Made by a program: the position numbers and the translations under genes. The notes beneath the pieces are model-generated. The model worked only from the letters and a program-made list of their open reading frames with translations. It was not told the DNA's origin and searched no databases. Positions 11,126 to 22,639 of a stretch of 64,000 bases of DNA are shown here, one piece after another; the stretch's first letter is position 1, and every line of letters begins with the position of its first letter. The DNA is from Ctena decussata. Taxonomy: Eukaryota; Mollusca; Bivalvia; Lucinida; Lucinidae. Location of the stretch: the NCBI GenBank assembly GCA_963989385.1, contig OZ022510.1:36027448-36091447 (forward strand), read 5' to 3'.

Positions 11126-11434
11126 CACGTACCGTAGGCCCTTATTAGACTGTTTGGCTCTGCATTGTTTGTTTCAATATTTAATTTTTTTAATGTACAT
11201 GATTCATTGTTGGCAGAAATTTTACTGAATTTGAGCATGAGACATTTGTTGCACCAGTCGCTTGCAACAATGGCTCCCATAGGGCTGGTAATCAGTGAGG
11301 ACTTTGAGTTTTGTTTTAGCGGAGTCCTGCAGAAAGCCGGCGCGTGCAAATAACATTTTTTTAAATCCTTCAAAAATGTTCTGTTCGGCTGTTCAGTGAC
11401 TATAACTTCTATACATTTCTGGTTTGTCTATAAT

Positions 11435-11885
11435 ATAGATGCTCTAGCTGAGGAAGAGCAGGAACTAGAAGCCCTAGTTGACAGTCTCGACAAAACCTGC
11501 ACAAGGTATCAGATGGAGATCAGTGCTGAGAAGACCAAATTGATGACAAATAGCGCCAATGGCATCCAGAGGGAAATCAAGGTAAAAGGGCAGAAACTTG
11601 GTACTGTAACAATCTTCAAATACTTTGGAGCAATTGTCCCAGATGATGGCTCTAAAACGGAGGTTCTCTCAAGGGGTGCACAAGCCACTTCAGCTCGTAC
11701 AAAGCTGAAGCCAATTTGGAGAGATAACAACATATCTCTTGGATCAAAGGTGACACTTATGCGCTCCCTTGTCATTTCCATATTTCTGTATGTCTGTGAA
11801 TCGTGGACATTGACAGCAGAGTTAGAGAGAGAAAAAAAGCAGGCCTTTGAGATGAGATGCTACCGAAGGTTACTGAATATTATAT
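11435..11885 (+). pseudogene. RTE-type LINE fragment 1 (palm/thumb region)
   Basis: Continuous frame with IDALAEEEQELEALVDSLDK, MEISAEKTKLMTN, KVTLMRSLVISIFLYVCESW and AFEMRCYRRLLNI. These are typical of the part of an RTE/BovB-like reverse transcriptase after the catalytic ADD. It starts just after the catalytic motif and stops abruptly at about 11880, where it joins a LINE fragment of opposite strand and a different family. Both are truncated at the junction, suggesting deletion or recombination. Confidence 0.85.
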
Positions 11886-11889
11886 GTAC

Positions 11890-12369
11890 ATATATCATGA
11901 CGCCGCCATGGTAATCGCCGACACGGTCCTTGCGCTCAGGTTTATTGTATGACTCAAGCATCAAATCATCTGTATCTACAGAAGCACCGAGCCAAGTTTC
12001 TGTGAAGGCTAATATATCGAAGTGAAATAATTCCGTATGCAATAAATCAAGTTTAGATGCAATACTTTGAATATTATAATGTACAAAGGATAGGTAATAA
12101 CCGGAACTGAAAGAGCTAAATATTGATGTAGACATACTGGTTGACAAACCAGAAACACTCTCTGATGAAGAAGTCGATGAAGGACCTGGGTTCGGTTGAA
12201 CATCACCGGAACAGAGTAAAATAATGTTAAGCCAGGTACCAAATACTACGCAAGACAAACAGGTAAAAATAATAAAGGAGAACCTTTTATTTGCTTGAAA
12301 CAACCTACCAGGAATAAAGGATTTGCAAGGCGTATGGGTTTTATGGGCCAAGAACTCACTATCTCGCAA
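11890..12369 (-). pseudogene. LINE 5' coding fragment: 2A-like peptide plus start of APE endonuclease
   Basis: A 169-residue minus-strand frame has a hydrophobic stretch (residues 30-52, FSFIIFTCLSCVVFGTWL), the motif GDVQPNPGP (55-63), a Ser-rich linker, and then the start of an apurinic-like endonuclease: YNIQSIASKLDLL and DILAFTETWLG. This order is known in APE-type LINEs of marine invertebrates. The catalytic domain is cut off at about 11890 and no matching reverse transcriptase follows. Confidence 0.8.
12181..12207 (-). other. 2A-like ribosome-skipping motif (GDVQPNPGP)
   Basis: The canonical 2A consensus is DxExNPGP. Here the acidic residue is Gln (DVQPNPGP). The preceding hydrophobic segment ending LLCS resembles active LINE 2As. 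Whether the Q variant works cannot be told from sequence. Confidence 0.7.
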
Positions 12370-12879
12370 TAATATTAATACTGAATACGTATTTGTAACA
12401 TGCTTGTGTAAAGCAGTGAACTAAGATACTAAATTTGCACACGCGACTGTATTTTGGCATGACAGCTTGTTTAACTTGTCCTCGCGAATGGGTCATGTAA
12501 CTGATGTAAGTGAAAACAGGAACCTGGTTAGCCCTGTCACACCAAGAACAAAATAAACAAAAACGGCCTCACTGACAACCCTTTGCGCCCCCGCCCCATC
12601 TCCCAAAATCCCAGATGTGATAAAAAATAAAACAACTGAAGTATTGCCTTTCGTGTGCAAAATTGTGAGGTTCTTCTTATATATTTTTAAGTAATCTTCC
12701 TTTGTAGAAGAAGCAAGTATGCACAGTAAGGTACTGATGTATAAAGGAAAGGCAGATTTTCAATAGATAACGATTTGTTTTTGCCCGACACTAATTCAAA
12801 TTCCCAGCGCCGTGGCATACATAGATTACATGTTACCAACATGAGAACAACCGACAACATGACATGTGCACCCAGCGAA

Positions 12880-13877
12880 GACTCAGAACAACCTGGACAA
12901 CCGCCAAGTCTAATCAAGGAGAATGGCCTACCCCATGGACTCAGTCGCTGATTATTACACTGCCTAAAAAGGACAACTTACAGCTCTGCCAGAACTACAG
13001 AACCATCAGCCTCATCAGTTATTCAAGCAAAGTCATGCTGAAAGCCATCTTGAGCAGGCTTAAACCCCAAGCCGAAGAGATAATTTCTGAAGAACAGGCT
13101 GGGTTCAGAGCAGGAAGGAGCACCACAGAACAGATCTTCATCCTTAGAATCCTGTGTGAAAAGTATCTCCAACATCAGCAAAATCTGTACCATGTCTTCA
13201 TTGATTTTCAAAAAGCCTTTGACAGGGTATGGCATGCAGCCTTATGGGCCACCATGCGGAAGTACACTATCAGTGCAAAGCTAGTTCGCACCATGAGCAG
13301 CTATATACGACAAGGCAACAAGTGCAGTCCTGATGAATGGCAGCACAAGAGAATGGTTGAGAACAACAGTTGGAGTACGACAAGGCTGTCTTCTGTCTCC
13401 CACTCTCTTCAACATTTTTCTCGAACGGATCATGTCTGGTGCTCTGGAAGAGCATGACGGAAAGGTTAGCATAGGCGGCAGAAATATTACCAATCTGCGG
13501 TTTGCCGATGACATAGATGCTCTAGCTGAGGAAGAGGAGGAACTAGAAGCCCTATTTGAAAGTCTCGACAAAACCTACACAAGGTATACGATGGAGATCA
13601 GTGCTGAAAAGACCAAACTGATGACAAACCGCAGATGGCATCCAGAGGGAGAGCAAGGTAAAAGGGCAGAAGCTAGGTACCGTAACAAGGCTTCAAATAC
13701 CTTGGGGCAGTTGTCTCAGATAATGGCTCAAAACAGGTGGTCCAAAAATTGCACAAGCCACTTCAGCTCTTACAAAGCTGAAGCCAATTTGGAGAGATAA
13801 CATACCTCTGCGCTCCCTTGTCATTTCCATATTTCTGTATGCCTGTAAATCGTGGAACTTGGCAGCAGGGTAAGAGA
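12880..13877 (+). pseudogene. RTE-type LINE 2, reverse transcriptase (5' part of a split copy)
   Basis: Encodes LIITLPKKDNLQLCQNYRTI, EEQAGFRAGRSTTEQIF, motif A (VFIDFQKAFDRVWH), then after a frameshift near 13310-13335 motif B (VGVRQGCLLSPTLFNIFLER) and motif C (FADDIDALAE). Further frameshifts follow 13640. The endonuclease is absent. The copy stops at GGTAAGAGAAA and its 3' end resumes at 18809-19145, 4.9 kb away, because of later insertions. Confidence 0.88.
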
Positions 13878-15008
13878 AACAAGAGCTGTCGCCTGACAGC
13901 ATAGTTCGCCTGAATAGGTGCTTGCCCATCACACAGTCGCTATGGTGGTGTGGAATGCTATGTATAAAACTTCAGGCAAGCATGTCCATAATGACAACAC
14001 ATTTATAAACAAAAGCTATCTCAGAAATGTCTTAAAATAAAAAAAATCCACATGAAATTTCAAAGTCCATGAGCTTGAGGTCAAAGAAATAAGGGGTAGG
14101 GGGGAGGGCAGGGCTAGGATGTATCAAAGCCTTTAACCGTAATCTAACATCAGTCCAAGTATTAGTATCAACTGAGTCCATTGTGGCGCTGTGAAATTAT
14201 GTCTTCATTAATATAAAACTAATCAAAATCTTTAAGACAAAACTCAAAGTCCATGACCTTGACATCAAGGTCATCCAGTCGGGTAAGTATATAGTGTTTT
14301 GTAAAAACTCAAAAAAGTGTCTAACATCAGTTCAAGTGTAAACTAAATCTCTGCCAAGCATTATGAATCAGTACGCAATTAGAAAACTTTAATAAAGACC
14401 AAATTTCCTAAGTCCTTGACCTTGACATCAAGGTCACCGAGCAGGGCTGGGGTAGTACTCTGTAAAACTTTGGACTAATATCTAACTACAGTGCAAATAT
14501 AAAAAGAATTCATCTATGGGTTCAGGAGATATGTGTCATTAAAAAAACTTTAACCAAAACATCCAATCAATAAAAAGACAATTTTCTAAGTCCATGACCT
14601 TGACATCAAGGTCACTGAGGGGGGTGGGGGTGGTACCTTGGAAAACTTCGGACCAATATCTAACTACAGTGCAAGTATCAAAGGAATCCATCCATGGGTT
14701 AAGGAGATACTGGGCTTTAGAAAACTTTAACCAAAACATCCAGTCCCAAAAAACTCCCAATTTTTTAAGTCCATGACCTTGACATCAAGGTCAAGGAGTG
14801 GGGTCGGGGTGGTACCATGTTAAACTTTGGACCAATATCTAACTACAGTGCAAGTATCAAAAGAATCCATCAATGGGTTAGGGAGATATAGGTCTTTAAA
14901 AAACTTTAACCAAAACATCCAATCCGGACGCCGACGCTGACGCCGACGCGGACGCCGACGCCGTGGTGACAACAATAGCTCTTCCTGAACTTTCGTTCAG
15001 GCGAGCTA
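13878..15008 (+). mobile_element. Helitron-like non-autonomous element H3, inserted in RTE 2
   Basis: Close copy of H1: AACAAGAG, hairpin GCTGTC-GCCT-GACAGC and TTCGCCTGAAT at the 5' end. The 3' end has hairpin CCTGAAC-TTTC-GTTCAGG and CGAGCTA. GACGC/GGACGC repeats lie at 14927-14962. Internal blocks of 180-200 bp carry TCCATGACCTTGACATCAAG. The last bases of the expected GCTAAAA end are separated by the TA-flanked element that begins at 15009 and reappear at 18804. Confidence 0.75.
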
Positions 15009-18000
15009 TAGCTGGGCAGATATGTGAAATAATTGTGCACTTTATGATAAAAGCATGAAATTTGGCACAATGCTAGACAAAGTTATTCTAAGCATTTTCA
15101 GGATGGATGCCAATCCGGAAAATTCCATTTATGGCGGCCATCTTGAATTTCAAAATGGCCGCCACTGAAACTGCATTTTATGACAAACAGAATTGGAAAT
15201 CATTAGAAAGACCAGTTTTGTGTTTCTGAACATGTTTAGCTGAACTTTCGCCATGATTTTCTCAAACTTGTCTGTTATTCGGCATTTCTGATCTATGCTC
15301 CTGGGCGTAGACAGGACATTAATCGATAATTACATGTTTGTAAGTATAGAAATGGAATACAGTGAATTAAAATTCCTCACCCCTGGTGAACAAAACCTTT
15401 CAAAATATCATTGTTTTGCAGATTTAATTCTTTTTCTAGTGAATAAAACTTATCAACTGGATGACGATAGCAATTCTTTTACTTGTTACTTTTTCTTGTT
15501 GCTTTAGTCTACATAATAAACCATTTTGCCTAACTCATAATTAATAAAAGAAGCAAAAAACATAGTTTAATCCTTAAATGTATTTGAGTTTATTTTAATG
15601 CACAAAGTTATATAAGGATTTAAAAGGAAAAAAATCATATTCGATGTGTAACGTACATAACAGTAGCAAAGGTACTAACAAACAACAATAATCTAAATAA
15701 ACCATAATTGGTGGTTGATAAATGTGGTCCTTACTGAAATAACACTATTATTCATTTTCAAATTATGCACATATCAGAGAGAACAGATTGGCTCCTTTTG
15801 AATTAGTCAATACAGCACTAAAAAATTACTTGAATCTAGAACGAAACATTTTTGTAAGAGTCCATACAATTTTTAAGAATGACTTCGAGAAATAGATACA
15901 CATGTAAATGGTAACTAGTGTATCCTCAGTTTGATCTGTATTTCGTCTTAAGTAGCCAGAAGCATATGCCACTATATTGGAAAACCATCGTTGTATGTTT
16001 TTAACTATAATTAAATGATTTAAACATGTATCTGAAGGTAGGTTTAGTGGTAACGTTGAGTAACAAAATTGTAGTTTGTATATAATTGTTAGTGGTGTCA
16101 GAGAATTAGAATTGCAAACTGTTGTAAAGAGACAGTTTCAGACTGCAGCTAGGCTTCAATGCTTTAAGTGTTAACCTGTCAACTATATTCAGATATTCAG
16201 ATACATGTAGTATACGTAGATTTTCAATATTTCCTGTAGTACAACAGGAAAAACAAAGATCTTTACGAATGGCATACTCTGGCTCTGACTCTTTTAAAAC
16301 ATAGTTTTGCAGCAGCTTCACTATAATAACCTTTTAATGACACATTCGACAAGTAAATATTTTGGTCAGGGTTAAGGTGGAATATCACGTTAAATGTATA
16401 CCTGAGTGGTAATAAACGTTTTCTGTTTGTATACATGTAGCTCTCATCATTTATACTGCCGCATATTACTGTTGGGAAAACGAAAAAAGTGCAAATCTTT
16501 ATAGTGAGACATGGGAATTAGAGCATTCCCATCATCTTCTGTTCACGAAGTATAACTGTCACATAAAAAGACATAATCTTTCCTGATCATATAATTTTGC
16601 ACCACCATCTTTGCATATTACGGCTTACTATTATCAACACCTAAAATATTACATCAGCATAATTACTTTCAAACAACTTGTAATAAATTATTTATTGAAT
16701 TAGTATATTCTTTTATATTGTCAGGTTGTATTGAGAACACTGTTCATAAGCAGCAGGACTTCATCATCAATAAATTATTTACTCCCCACCCCCACCTCCC
16801 CTACCCTTTCCCGAAATGATAACAACAAACTAAGCAAAAAGATTAATTAGAATAACATTTAATTTGGTTAGTCCCTGATATGTATAGGTATAACTTATTT
16901 TATTTCTTTCTGTCCTATACATAACGTTTTCTACATATAAGGTGTGACTAATTAGTAAATTGCCCAATAAAATGGTTGTATACATTACTTCATCTTGTTA
17001 TGTTTGTTCTCGTTTAATTTTTAGTCATACTGCATGTTCATTTAGGAGATGAGGAACTGAGATTTGCCTTTAAATCCCTAAGTAGTAACATTGATTGTTG
17101 ATTAATATATGTAGTCTTTTTTTCATTTGCCATTGCATTTTGTGCAGTTGGAACACTGCAGATTATTATTACTTGTAAAAATAAAATATTTGTCAATAAC
17201 AACAACTTAAGTTCCCATATTTAGGCACCCCTCAAGAAACTGTTGAATATATAAGCATTGATAAGGTAAGAAAAAATAATAAAACAAAACTGCAGCATAG
17301 AATGAAGATTGTCGTAAAAGGAAGAATTTATCGAAACCAGCTTCAAATATCCACATAGCCTATTACTCAACTCCTCGTATCATTAGCTTTCAGTTCATGT
17401 TTCGATATTTTATTCCCAAAGTCCTGCTTAAGGCATCAGAGGAAAGAGCATTACAAAATAGACAACGTAAAGCTGTGTTGTAAAACTTGTAGTATTTTGA
17501 CATTATGCAGTATTTTTTTTATTTTATATGATGGTTTTAGTTGAGAAATGGCATTTCTTGTGTAACGTATACTACCCATAGAACCTTAACTAAAGTAAAT
17601 GTGCCCTGCAACCCAAGTTTACATGTAACATTCTGTTCCCAAAATCTTCAAATGTCTGTTTATATTTCTCTTATCAACAGTCTTTCGTTTGTTTGCACTT
17701 AATATGCTACATCTTTTCAATAAACACTGTAAGACAATGCTCTTGTATGTCTTGTAGATTACATGTCATACTAGACGCTCTTATACTACTAAATTAACGC
17801 TTTTGGGGCGCTAATTTTATTAGACTGACTGTTGACTGCTTATCTCTTGACTTTACTTTACATAAAGTGCTGTCCTACAACGGCAGGGCTTTATTTTCTC
17901 TACAGTGATGTCTCTGTTCTTTTATTTAATTTAACTTTTTTAATCATTTTTTATAATAAATATCACGTATGCTAGTATCATTAAAAGGATGACAAAACAG

Positions 18001-18803
18001 TTAAGTAGTTAGGCAAGTACGTTATTAATAATGTTAATTTAGGTAATAAAATGCCAGAAAAGAGTGAATATGCTCAGAGCTTTTCATGTCTAGAAACATT
18101 ATTAGTTTGCAGTATCCTATTTTTGTAACGTATAAAACAAACGTCATGTCACCTTTAACCAAACTATTAAAGTGTCAGAGGTCTCAAGAAGCTACGTTTC
18201 TTAAGAACTGAAAGAATGTCATATTTATAATATTTTTGAGACACAGTGAAGAAAGTTCAAAAGTGGTATTATAATGGACTTTTATGACTAAATGTTACTT
18301 ACGTTACCTCCAGTAGTTGAAAATGATAAAAAATCATACAGACTGTAATTATTGTACTATTTGAAGATAGGAAAAAAGGAAGAAAGGCTGACAGAAACAA
18401 AACGAAATGTTTCTGCATTCAAATTATATGGTTCTATGGAAATATAAATATGTAATTTACACATGTGGGCTTAACCCATAATCAGAGGGTTTACAGGTAT
18501 AAACCAACACAATTTTAATAGGAACTTCTGCAAACACTAATCTCTAGAGTTCCTCCATATGACAGGGGACTTTTATCAGCTCAAAGTCTATACAAAATGT
18601 AATGGGCTCTGAAAAGCATGAAACTTACCTATAAGTCAGACGCCATTTTGAAAAATCAAGATGGCCGCCGAAATAGGCAAAATTCAGCTTGGCATCCACC
18701 CTGAAAATTCATATTTTGGTCCAATCCAACTATGTACCAAATTTCATGCTTTTATCAAAAAGTGCACAATTCGGCCAAAATTTGTTACATATCTGCCCCA
18801 CTA
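15009..18803. mobile_element. TA-flanked 3.8-kb inverted-repeat element
   Basis: The left end (TAGCTGGGCAGATATGTG, continuing to about 15200) is matched in reverse complement by 18600-18803. Both arms share TTGTGCACTTT, AAAAGCATGAAATTTGG and GGCGGCCATCTTGA. TA flanks both ends (15007-15008, 18804-18805). The 3.4-kb centre is strongly AT-rich with no frame over about 70 codons. It is either a very decayed DNA transposon or a non-autonomous one. Confidence 0.68.
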
Positions 18804-18808
18804 TAAAA

Positions 18809-19145
18809 ACGCAGGCCTTGGAGATGAGATGCTACCGAAGGTTAATGAACATTTCGTATAAGGACCATATAACCAATGAGGAGGTTCGCAGAAACGGAAA
18901 CAGGTGGTTTTGGCCATGTCTCAATGTCTTCTGGTTTAGCAAAGACGATTCTACAGTGCACAGTGAAACGAAAAAGCAGAAGAGGTAGATAGAAGAAGAG
19001 GTGGGAAGACAATATCAAATGGTGGACAGGAACGGACTTTGCCAGCTCAACTAGGGCAGCTGAAAACAGGACAATGTGGAAAGGGATCGTTTCGATGTCA
19101 TCCGTGGTGCCCAAATGACCTTGTAAGGTTATGGGATAGAATAGA
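18809..19145 (+). pseudogene. RTE-type LINE 2, 3' end (continuation of 12880-13877)
   Basis: Resumes at GCAGGCCTTGGAGATGAG, exactly where the other copy (11840-11870) reads GCAGGCCTTTGAGATGAG. Recognisable peptides include EMRCYRRLMNISYKDHITNE, plus a decayed C-terminus. Ends in a GAATA-type tail at 19136-19150. It is a pseudogene. Confidence 0.85.
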
Positions 19146-19149
19146 ATAG

Positions 19150-19435
19150 AAAGGAAAAATGTTTACTGTTGGGTAAACTTGAGTTTGAGCCAAAACAAAA
19201 AATGTTTGTACCCGGCCTATAACTTTGTCCTGCATGGTGGAATTTCAAAATTATTTGACACATATGATGATCTTGACAAGATAATATGTCGTGTGCAAGA
19301 GCCATGTCGCTAGCTCGAAGGTCAATGTCACCCTGGGCACCTAAAGTTTGTGCATAGGCTAGTGAAACATGTTCAAGTCCAGCCCATAACTGTGTCCCTT
19401 ATCTTTTTTCTTCTTTTTTTCGTTATCTTTTATAT
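19150..19435. other. Non-coding, repeat-like
   Basis: Contains CGGCCTATAACTTTGTCCTG and a diverged second version, CAGCCCATAACTGTGTCCC, about 185 bp later, so it looks like two internal units of a dispersed repeat. No ends or genes were found. Confidence 0.4.
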
Positions 19436-19628
19436 ATATTTGTTCTACTACTAATTTGGACAATAGTAGGACATGGCCCTACTGTGCTTGCAGTAGGTGC
19501 GGTGGGTGTTTTGTGATATTTTTTCTCTCGCATCATCTCTTTTCTTTCTCCCTCTCTCTGGGAGACGGCCCGATATAGACTGAAATATTGCGTCAAAGAT
19601 CCGTTAAACCCAATACAACCAACCAACC
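19436..19628 (+). mobile_element. SINE-like SINE-B (5' part missing)
   Basis: Contains ATAGTAGGACATGGCC, GTGCTTGCAGTAGGTGCGG, GGGAGACGGCCCGATATAGA and a terminal AACCAACCAACCAA tail. It lacks the GGTCGGGCGATGGT head. Confidence 0.8.
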
Positions 19629-20189
19629 AATCATTTAATTTATTCGTTATTATTATTATTATTTATTTATTTATTCTTTTTTTATTTATTTATTGATATT
19701 TTGTTTAGCTTTGTTTAGTTTTGTTTTCTTTTTAGAAACAATATTTTAAATCAAATGCATAACATGCATGTGGAGGGTACCCAGGAAGATACAAGGACGC
19801 CCGAGCTTGAACTCAGATGCATTGCCCTTTAACATAATCTTTAAAGGCCCCATTGCTCTATCAGCATCAAAAACTTGACCGTGAGGTATCGCTGCCAGCT
19901 TCTCACCATAGTACCGCCACTGTAAATGACCGCGATCAGCCAATTTTAGACAAACACAACATCATTGAGTTTCACATAAAAAAAAGGTTTGAAAAATGAT
20001 CTGGGTCAGTTGGAAACTAAAATGACCTACTTTCAATTTCACTAACTTAAATAATGTGATAAAAATACAATGTTAAGCGTGGGGCCCCATTTACTGACCC
20101 ACTGTTTATATTACATTGGTCAATGGGGAACCAGAAAATTAAGGGGTTTGTATTACGAGGTGCGATTCGTTGTTTTTCAAACACATGTT

Positions 20190-20365
20190 CCCATACTTTT
20201 CCGAGGCGCAGTCGCGTATAATTTTAGCGTTGTTCCATATTTCACAACAGCTGCAGGTCAATCTCAAGAGCGACCGCGGTCCATTTTGGAATTCCAAATT
20301 GGACAGCTCAGTTTAGAGATAGGTCATTGTCGCTACCCAGTGTCAAAATTACGGTTGTGGGTGCC
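20190..20365 (+). repeat. Dispersed repeat, internally deleted copy (partner 27770-28222)
   Basis: Shares GAGGCGCAG, TTGTTCCA.ATTTCACAA, GACCGCGGTCCATTTTGGAA and CGCTACCCAGTGTCAAAATT with the reverse complement of 27770-28222. About 270 bp in the middle of the partner are missing here. Confidence 0.65.
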
Positions 20366-20460
20366 TACCGACATAGCTCGCTTGAGTCATATTCATGAAA
20401 ATTAATGTCATCTCTTCACCTACAGACATATTACAAAATACACTTCCATTTAATCAGCGT

Positions 20461-20463
<3 letters not shown>

Positions 20464-20499
<36 letters not shown>
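20464..20499. repeat. (CT)n microsatellite
   Basis: About 18 CT units. Confidence 0.95.
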
Positions 20500-20501
<2 letters not shown>

Positions 20502-20754
20502 AAAGATTTTTATTGTTTCCAGTTATATAAATCAATATATGCACATCAAACCACAGTTTATCGCCAAATGTGAAGATTGAAGGATTTTCCGTAATTATTT
20601 GCGTTGATATATTTTTGCCACTGATCGATGATAGGACTATGGAGACATTAATGATGATGAGGTGTTGGTTTTATAAATGTTTTTTTTTACAAGACGTGTG
20701 CCCATGGATAGTTGTTTTACACCCTGCAGGCGAATTGATGAGGCAGTGGCAAAC

Positions 20755-21050
20755 AGATATGAGCCGCGACACGAGAAAACCAACAAAGTGGTTGTGCGCC
20801 CAGCGAAGACTCAGATCAGCCTGGGCATCCACCCAGTCTGATCAGAGTCTTCGCTGTCCGCACGGAGATAGCTAAGACCCCTAGCGGTAACAGGACACTT
20901 CGGCCCCAAACCATCTCGGCCCCTAGACACCTCGGCCCCAAACCATCTCGGCCCCACCTAGAAATAAAATCCTGGACACTTCGGCCCCTAGTCACTTCGG
21001 CCCCTAGTCATCTCGGCCCCAAAGCCCTAGTCACTACGGCCCCAGTTTGA
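20755..21050 (+). repeat. Hairpin MITE plus GGCCCC minisatellite (left arm of an inverted pair)
   Basis: Starts TGAGCCGCGACACGAG, then a hairpin GCGAAGACTCAGATCAGCC..GTCTGATCAGAGTCTTCGC, then about eight 16-17-bp units of the type TCGGCCCCTAGTCACT. The same association, inverted, is at 24945-25235. Confidence 0.75.
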
Positions 21051-21189
21051 CAAATTTAAATAATTCCTATATTTTTTCACTATTGTTGACCATTTAACTG
21101 TTTTAAATCTTTTTTGAAGTAATGTTCCTCGAGATTCCAAAAGAATCCGATAAAATATGAGCTCAGTATCTGCCCAGTCTTGCGAATTT

Positions 21190-21432
21190 GGTTGGTTTTG
21201 TGTTTTGCGGCTTTTTGATACAGTTTTTCGGTCTGTATCGAGCCGTTTCCCAGAGATGGAGAGAAAGGCCGGAGCGCTTATGATACGCGAGAGGAAAATA
21301 GCCACACAACACCCACCCGCACCTACTGCAGGCACAGCAGGTCCTTGTCCTACTATTATCCAAATTAGTAGGACGGCCCAGCACTGAAAGTTACCAAGCA
21401 CCATCGCCCGACCGCATCCATTCCCCGTCTTG
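21190..21432 (-). mobile_element. SINE-like SINE-B, minus strand
   Basis: On the minus strand it runs from GCGGTCGGGCGATGGTGC through GTAGGTGCGGGTGG to the short TTGGTT-complement tail at 21190. Target duplications were not found. Confidence 0.75.
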
Positions 21433-21473
21433 CGGGAACCGTCGTATTCGTGCGGATCTTTTGTTGCTCCAGG

Positions 21474-21812
21474 GGTGGTCAGGTGGTGCGATGGTGCTGT
21501 GTATAACATTCAGTGCCGGGACATCCTACTTAGTGATTTGAAACATTAGTTTTTTAGTTTAAACATATTTTATTTCAACAAACTGTAGATATACAATATT
21601 TTACAGGATACAATACTAATTATGATGAGAACGGAAGCTAGTAGCTTATTTAGTTCTTCTCCTTTGAAACATTGTAGAGCAAAGGCCTACTGTGCTTGCA
21701 GTAGGTGCGGGTGAGGGTTGTTCGGACATTTTTCTTCTTCCTTTCTCTGGAAGACGGCCCAATATATATTGAAATACTGTCTTAAAGGGCCTTTAAACTC
21801 AATCAATCAATC
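21474..21812 (+). mobile_element. SINE-like SINE-B interrupted by a 115-bp retro-insert
   Basis: Head GGTGGTCAGGTGGTGCGATGG at 21474; body resumes at 21674 with GCAAAGGCCTACTGTGCTTG and ends AATCAATCAATCAA. The interruption at 21548-21662 is flanked by TTTGAAACATT on both sides. Confidence 0.8.
21548..21662 (-). mobile_element. 115-bp 5'-truncated retro-insert inside SINE-B
   Basis: Flanked by a perfect 11-bp duplication, TTTGAAACATT (21537-21547 and 21663-21673). Read on the minus strand it ends with AATAAAATATGTTTAAACT, similar to sequence at 50846-50880, so it is probably the 3' tip of a LINE. Confidence 0.72.
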
Positions 21813-22166
21813 AATTTTGTGGTTCCTTTGTGATTCCTAGAACGACTAATCAGAAATGCTTGGAGGGTTTTTTTCTTTGTTATTTTTATTATTTATTATT
21901 ATTTCTATTTTTCTTTTCATTTGGTAGGCAGGAAGAACCAAACATCAATATTTCTTACAGGGCAAATAAATGTCCCTTTTTCAAATTTAATCTAACCTAA
22001 GAGGTAGGAATTCTTCCTGTCTTGAGACTCGGTATTTCAGCACAAGCATGTGCCTTCGCTGTAATCATGACAGGTTAAAAACTTGACTTGATAGTTGTAT
22101 TATCTATTTATTTAGGCTATTTTTACTTTTTTCTTCATCTTATTTATTTATTTCTGTGTTTGTTTT

Positions 22167-22184
22167 TTTTTTTTTTTTTTTTTT
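22167..22184. repeat. Poly-T run
   Basis: Homopolymer in AT-rich non-coding DNA. Confidence 0.9.
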
Positions 22185-22504
22185 TAAATATTAAATACCA
22201 TGGTTTTCATCTATTTAATACCACACATTTTGTCATGCCGATTCTTTAGACAAAAACTGTAATGTTTTTTATATTTTTAAGAGGATAAAAAGGATATGAT
22301 CAAAAGCTGCATGGGTATAAACTGTAAATCGCGATTCGGATCAAAGAATCTCATCAATGTTCGACAAATTAACTTCAATATAGTAACAATAGTATGATCG
22401 CGATTTCGTCCCTCTGTCTGTGTATTCCTTCTGTTTTTGCCCTGTCTGACGTCCAGGTAAGCAACGGTATCGATTAATCGTGACACGCGACAATGATTAG
22501 TGAA

Positions 22505-22620
22505 TCAGAACAGAACAGAACAGAACAAAACTTTATTCAAAATCAATTCTCAGGCCATACGCAGATGGCATAGGAGAAAAGTATAAATAATTTCAACAGT
22601 AAGAATAACCTCAGGTGTGA
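22505..22620 (-). mobile_element. 3' tip of a LINE, minus strand
   Basis: On the minus strand it ends AATAAAG followed by repeated GTTCT units (22505-22530), a typical LINE tail. No coding sequence remains upstream. Confidence 0.5.
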
Positions 22621-22639
22621 TATTTATCGATGAGTAATA

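Noticed and set aside
11509..11781. Antisense frame over RTE fragment 1
   Set aside because: Shadow of the plus-strand reverse transcriptase frame.
16106..16321. 71-codon minus-strand frame with clustered Cys
   Set aside because: Lies in the AT-rich core of the 3.8-kb TA-flanked element, with no domain and no neighbouring coding frames.
20876..21050. GGCCCC array considered as a CRISPR array
   Set aside because: Units are 16-17 bp with no spacers, in a eukaryotic repeat context; it is a minisatellite.
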